Position numbers and translations under genes: made by a program. A stretch of 18,916 bases of DNA, taken from contig SKZL01000060.1 of assembly GCA_007127395.1 (NCBI GenBank), positions 1 through 18,916 on the forward strand, given 5' to 3'. This stretch comes from Balneolaceae bacterium (lineage in GTDB: Bacteria; Bacteroidota; Rhodothermia; Balneolales; Balneolaceae). Shown here piece after piece: positions 17,001-18,916 of this stretch (positions are counted from its first letter, which is position 1; the number at the start of each line of letters is the position of its first letter). The notes beneath the pieces were generated by a model. The model saw only the letters and a list, made by a program, of their open reading frames with translations, had not been told where the DNA came from and did not search any database.

Positions 17001-17193
17001 GGCTCTTGGAGCCGGCGCTGAAAGCCGTACCTCAATGGGTATTGCGGTTATTGGCGGATTATTGATCGGCAGTTTCCTGACACTCTATATCATACCTGCG
17101 ATCTACAGTTATCTGGCTTCTGATAAAAGTGTTAAGCAGAAGGTAGTCGAAAAAGCCAAAGAAGCTGAAAAACTTGAACCTGCCTCAGTATGA
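14089..17193 (+). CDS. RND multidrug efflux permease (HAE-1 type)
   Basis: This inner-membrane proton-driven antiporter, 1034 residues, has the usual AcrB/MexF-family length. The first membrane helix (about 10-32) is followed by a large periplasmic porter loop, helices 2-6 from about 335, a second periplasmic loop from about 550, and helices 8-12 from about 855. Proton-relay residues are present: D401-D402 in GLVVDDAIVVLENI (helix 4) and K921 in GLIAKNGILIVEF (helix 10), equivalent to AcrB D407/D408 and K940. The N-terminal SIRRPVLASVMSIVIVLFG and REYPSVDPPIVTV stretches are typical of the family. These ligands separate it from metal-exporting RND pumps. It is the middle gene of the operon, overlapping both neighbours by 4 bp. 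The C-terminus ends in a charged Lys/Glu tail. Drug specificity is unknown. Confidence 0.96.
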   Translation: MSRLSSLSIRRPVLASVMSIVIVLFGVISFFYLGVREYPSVDPPIVTVSTSYVGANADVIESQITEPLEESVNGIAGIRTLTSVSRDGQSTITVEFNLEVDLEAAANDVRDRVSRAQRSLPPDANPPTVTKADADSSPIVFLNVNSDRRSLLELTAFAENIFKEQLQTIPGVSEIRIWGSRQYAMRLWLDPLKLAAYQLTPLDIQQALERENVELPSGRIEGMVTELSVRTMGRLTTAEEFNDLIISEDEGRKIRLGDIGVAELGAQNQRTVLKRDGIPMVGVVAIPLPGSNQLSIAEELFVRLDRIKQDLPEDINVATGFNTTEYIQQSVNEVQQTVFIALALVIAVIFLFLRDWRTTLIPIIVIPIALIGAFFIMYVAGFSINVLTMLAIVLAIGLVVDDAIVVLENIYAKMEQGLPTIEAGILGSKEIFFAVVATSLALVSVFMPILFLGGTTGRLFREFGVVIAGAVIISSFVALTLTPMLATKILSKGAEKNRFYLMTEPFFAAVNRAYKSSLESFMKVRWMAFVILLAATGLIAYLYNALPQELAPMEDRGQMRIFATAPEGASFEYMDSYVDDMIRVVRENVPELYAMNTVTSPGFGAAGSINSAFGFLSLVDRSERERSQQEIANQLTGLVANLSGAQTFVSQPQSIGGRGGGLPVQYVLQAQTLAQLEEVIPDFLQAANSHPTFSFADVNLKFNQPEIQVKIDRNRARTLGVSVRDIAQTLQLSLSGSRFGFFIMDGKQYEVIGQLERQFRNEPVDLRTIYVRNNRNQLIQLDNLVTLSETSAPPQLFRFNRFNSATVSAGLAPGYTIGDGIDAMNEIAAEILPQTVVTDLAGASRDFAESAASLLFIFILANILIYLVLAAQFESFRDPFIILFTVPLAILGTLVSLWYFNQTLNIFSQIGAIMLIGLIAKNGILIVEFANQRQVQGMSVMESILDAAAVRFRPILMTSISTILGILPIALALGAGAESRTSMGIAVIGGLLIGSFLTLYIIPAIYSYLASDKSVKQKVVEKAKEAEKLEPASV

Positions 17194-18518
17194 TGATCAA
17201 ACGATTATTTCTCCTTTCAACTTTGACCCTGTTGATACTGTTGATCTATGTGCAGTCGGGTAGATCTCAGGAACTGCTGTCGCTGGAAGAAGCTGTATCA
17301 ATAGGATTGGAAAATAACTACAACATCCAGATCTATTCCAACTTGCAGGAAATTGCAGAAAACAATTATGCGCTTGGGAATGCCGGCTTTTTACCTGATT
17401 TGAGTGTGACTGCAACAATGACGGAGAGAGTAGAGGATAGTGATTTTGTTGCAGGAGGAGAAGAAAGAAGTACAGAGGGAGCCAGAAATAGTGCCAAATC
17501 AGCCGGATTGGATTTAAACTGGACACTTTTTGATGGCTTCAGAATGTTTCGTACATACGATCGTCTTGGTGTGCTTCGTGACGTAAGTGATGAAGAGCTT
17601 CAGCTTGAGATGGAGTTTCTGGTTGCCCGAATAACACTCTCCTATAACAATATCATCCGGATCAATGAACAACTCAAAACTCTTCAAAATAATATCGAGG
17701 TATCACAGGAGCGAATTGAGATCGAGGAGACAAAAGTAGATTTAGGTTCAGGTTCCGAATACGATCTGCTTCAGGCAAGGTCAGATTTAAATGCAGATCG
17801 TGCTGCGTTTTTGCGTGAGAGCAATCAGCTTACAGAAGCAAAAATCGTACTAAATGAACTTTTGAGCCGCTCACCGGAGACTGAATATGATGTTGAATCA
17901 GAAATATTCATTAACAGAGAACTGCTATCTGAGGAGCTATATCATAAGCTGATCATGGAGAACAGAGAGCTATCCATAGCCAGGATGAACAAAGATCTGC
18001 GGAGGATTGAGTTGAATGAGATCAGGAGTGAACGATTTCCTGAGATTTCATTAAATACCGGATACCGATATAGCCGAAGTGAAAATGATGGTGGATTTAT
18101 CCGGTTCAATGAAACCACCGGATTTTCAATAGGGCTCACTGCAAGAGTGAATATATTTGACGGCTTCAATATGAACCGCAGGGTTGAAAACGCACGAATC
18201 AATCACAAGAGTGCGGAAATTTCCTATGAACAGAACAAGTTGAGGCTTGAATCTGACTTTTACTCTATTTTCAGGGCATATACAAATGCGATTGAGCTTG
18301 TAGATTTGGAAGAGGAGAACCTGGTAAATGCAGAAGAGACCCTCGATATCGCATTGGAGAGGTTCAGGCTTGGAAGCATCAGCTCACTTGAATTCAGAGA
18401 GGCTCAGCGAACTTTTATACAAGCTGAAAATCGATTGATCAATGCAAAATATGAGGCAAAAGTAGCCGAAACGGAGTTATTACAGCTGAGTGGTGAATTG
18501 GGGAAACTTTTTATGTGA
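17190..18518 (+). CDS. TolC-like outer-membrane efflux channel
   Basis: The 442-residue protein begins with a signal peptide (MMIKRLFLLSTLTLLILLIYVQSGRSQ, cleavage probably after about residue 26). Two homologous outer-membrane-efflux repeats follow, each pairing long coiled-coil helices with beta-strand segments (LDLNWTLFDGF near 108 and LTARVNIFDGF near 315). The GSGSEYDLLQARSDL and GSISSLEFREAQRTF segments mark equivalent helix turns in the two repeats. It should trimerise into the exit duct for the pump. The start ATG at 17190 overlaps the permease stop; a second ATG at 17193 directly follows, so either may be used. It is the last gene of the operon, and its 3' end converges on the anti-sigma-like gene 19 bp away. 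Confidence 0.93.
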   Translation: MMIKRLFLLSTLTLLILLIYVQSGRSQELLSLEEAVSIGLENNYNIQIYSNLQEIAENNYALGNAGFLPDLSVTATMTERVEDSDFVAGGEERSTEGARNSAKSAGLDLNWTLFDGFRMFRTYDRLGVLRDVSDEELQLEMEFLVARITLSYNNIIRINEQLKTLQNNIEVSQERIEIEETKVDLGSGSEYDLLQARSDLNADRAAFLRESNQLTEAKIVLNELLSRSPETEYDVESEIFINRELLSEELYHKLIMENRELSIARMNKDLRRIELNEIRSERFPEISLNTGYRYSRSENDGGFIRFNETTGFSIGLTARVNIFDGFNMNRRVENARINHKSAEISYEQNKLRLESDFYSIFRAYTNAIELVDLEEENLVNAEETLDIALERFRLGSISSLEFREAQRTFIQAENRLINAKYEAKVAETELLQLSGELGKLFM

Positions 18519-18540
18519 TCTGATTTGATGAGGCAGATCA
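18516..18540. terminator. Possible hairpin at converging gene ends
   Basis: TGATCTG (18516-18522) and CAGATCA (18534-18540) form a perfect 7-bp stem with an 11-bp loop. The stem contains the stop codons of both converging genes. No T-run follows on either strand, so it would be a weak or non-classical bidirectional terminator. Confidence 0.3.
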
Positions 18541-18916
18541 ATCATTTGATCGAGTCATGGTAAAAATCAGTTTTGTTCCAGAATCATTATACTCATAACT
18601 GTCGGATAACTCTTGAATCAGAAATACTCCGCGCCCACCGGCTTTTAAAAGGTTCTCACTATCCAAAGGGTTTTTTTGTGCTGACGGTTTGAAGCCATCA
18701 CCCTCATCCTGCACTATGGCTGTCACTGAAATAGGTGTGACAGAAATGGAGACAGTTGCAGTTTTTTCCGGATTCAGTTTGTTTCCGTGAACAATTGCAT
18801 TGGTGACCGCTTCACTTAAAACAAGCATCAGGTTGTCTGTAAATTTATCACCAAGATTGCACTCTTCTTGAATTTCTGTAACGAAATCAGGAATGCGTTC
18901 CGACTCATCATAAGTC
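18538..18916 (-). CDS. RsbW-like serine kinase / anti-sigma ATPase, partial
   Basis: The reverse strand is open from the right edge, with 125 residues visible and the stop at 18538. It has the GHKL ATPase (HATPase_c_2) motifs: N box LSEAVTNAIVHGN, G1-like QDEGDGF, and G2-like AGGRGVFLIQELSD. This size and pattern fit single-domain RsbW/SpoIIAB-like kinases, which bind ATP and phosphorylate STAS-domain antagonists or hold a sigma factor. The ATG at 18828 is not the true start: the residues before it (RIPDFVTEIQEE, then FTDNL) continue the conserved N-terminal helices, and no in-frame ATG lies between there and the edge. A partner STAS or PP2C phosphatase gene may lie beyond the window. It could also be a regulator in a PP2C-type switch rather than an anti-sigma factor. 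Confidence 0.85.
   Translation of the reverse strand, partial: TYDESERIPDFVTEIQEECNLGDKFTDNLMLVLSEAVTNAIVHGNKLNPEKTATVSISVTPISVTAIVQDEGDGFKPSAQKNPLDSENLLKAGGRGVFLIQELSDSYEYNDSGTKLIFTMTRSND

Noticed and set aside
1..18916. CRISPR array, tRNA, rRNA, transposase or phage genes
   Set aside because: I saw no regularly spaced repeats, cloverleaf-like sequence, or transposase or integrase motifs on either strand.

Overview
The window reads as chromosomal DNA from a Gram-negative bacterium of the Bacteroidota/Balneolota (FCB) type. The evidence is a TonB-dependent receptor paired with a DUF4249 lipoprotein, a DNA polymerase III alpha subunit with a DnaQ-type exonuclease fused to its N-terminus, and at least one promoter-like site of the TTTG-N-TAnnTTTG kind. 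A Balneolales-like host is my best guess; that is an inference, not a database result. I see no rRNA, tRNA, CRISPR array, insertion sequence or phage gene.

Region 1 (1-2770, minus strand) is a compact four-gene run, read right to left: oxyR (a peroxide sensor with both redox cysteines), a small four-helix membrane protein, a ligase-associated MBL-fold exonuclease, and the N-terminus of an ATP-dependent DNA ligase that leaves the window on the left. Junctions are a TGATG overlap, a 6-bp gap and a 10-bp gap, so a peroxide regulator appears to be co-transcribed with a DNA end-processing and ligation module. The region upstream of oxyR carries a promoter-like site and three 13-bp repeats.

Region 2 (3095-6636, minus strand) is a two-gene outer-membrane unit: a TonB-dependent receptor with a carboxypeptidase-like N-terminal domain, translationally coupled (TGATG) to a DUF4249 lipoprotein. 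No SusD-like partner is present.

Region 3 (6971-12828, plus strand) holds a membrane-anchored alpha/beta hydrolase, then dnaE, then trxA, which ends at a clear intrinsic terminator. The DnaE protein carries an intact DEDDh exonuclease at its N-terminus, while most metal ligands of its PHP domain appear to be lost.

Region 4 (12880-18518, plus strand) is a three-gene RND efflux operon (adaptor, HAE-1-type permease, TolC-like channel) with 4-bp overlaps. It is preceded by a striking 62-bp interrupted inverted repeat, a promoter-like -7 box and an eight-codon open frame whose stop overlaps the adaptor start.

Region 5 (18538 to the right edge, minus strand) is the C-terminal part of an RsbW-like serine kinase/anti-sigma ATPase that converges on the efflux operon and continues beyond the window.
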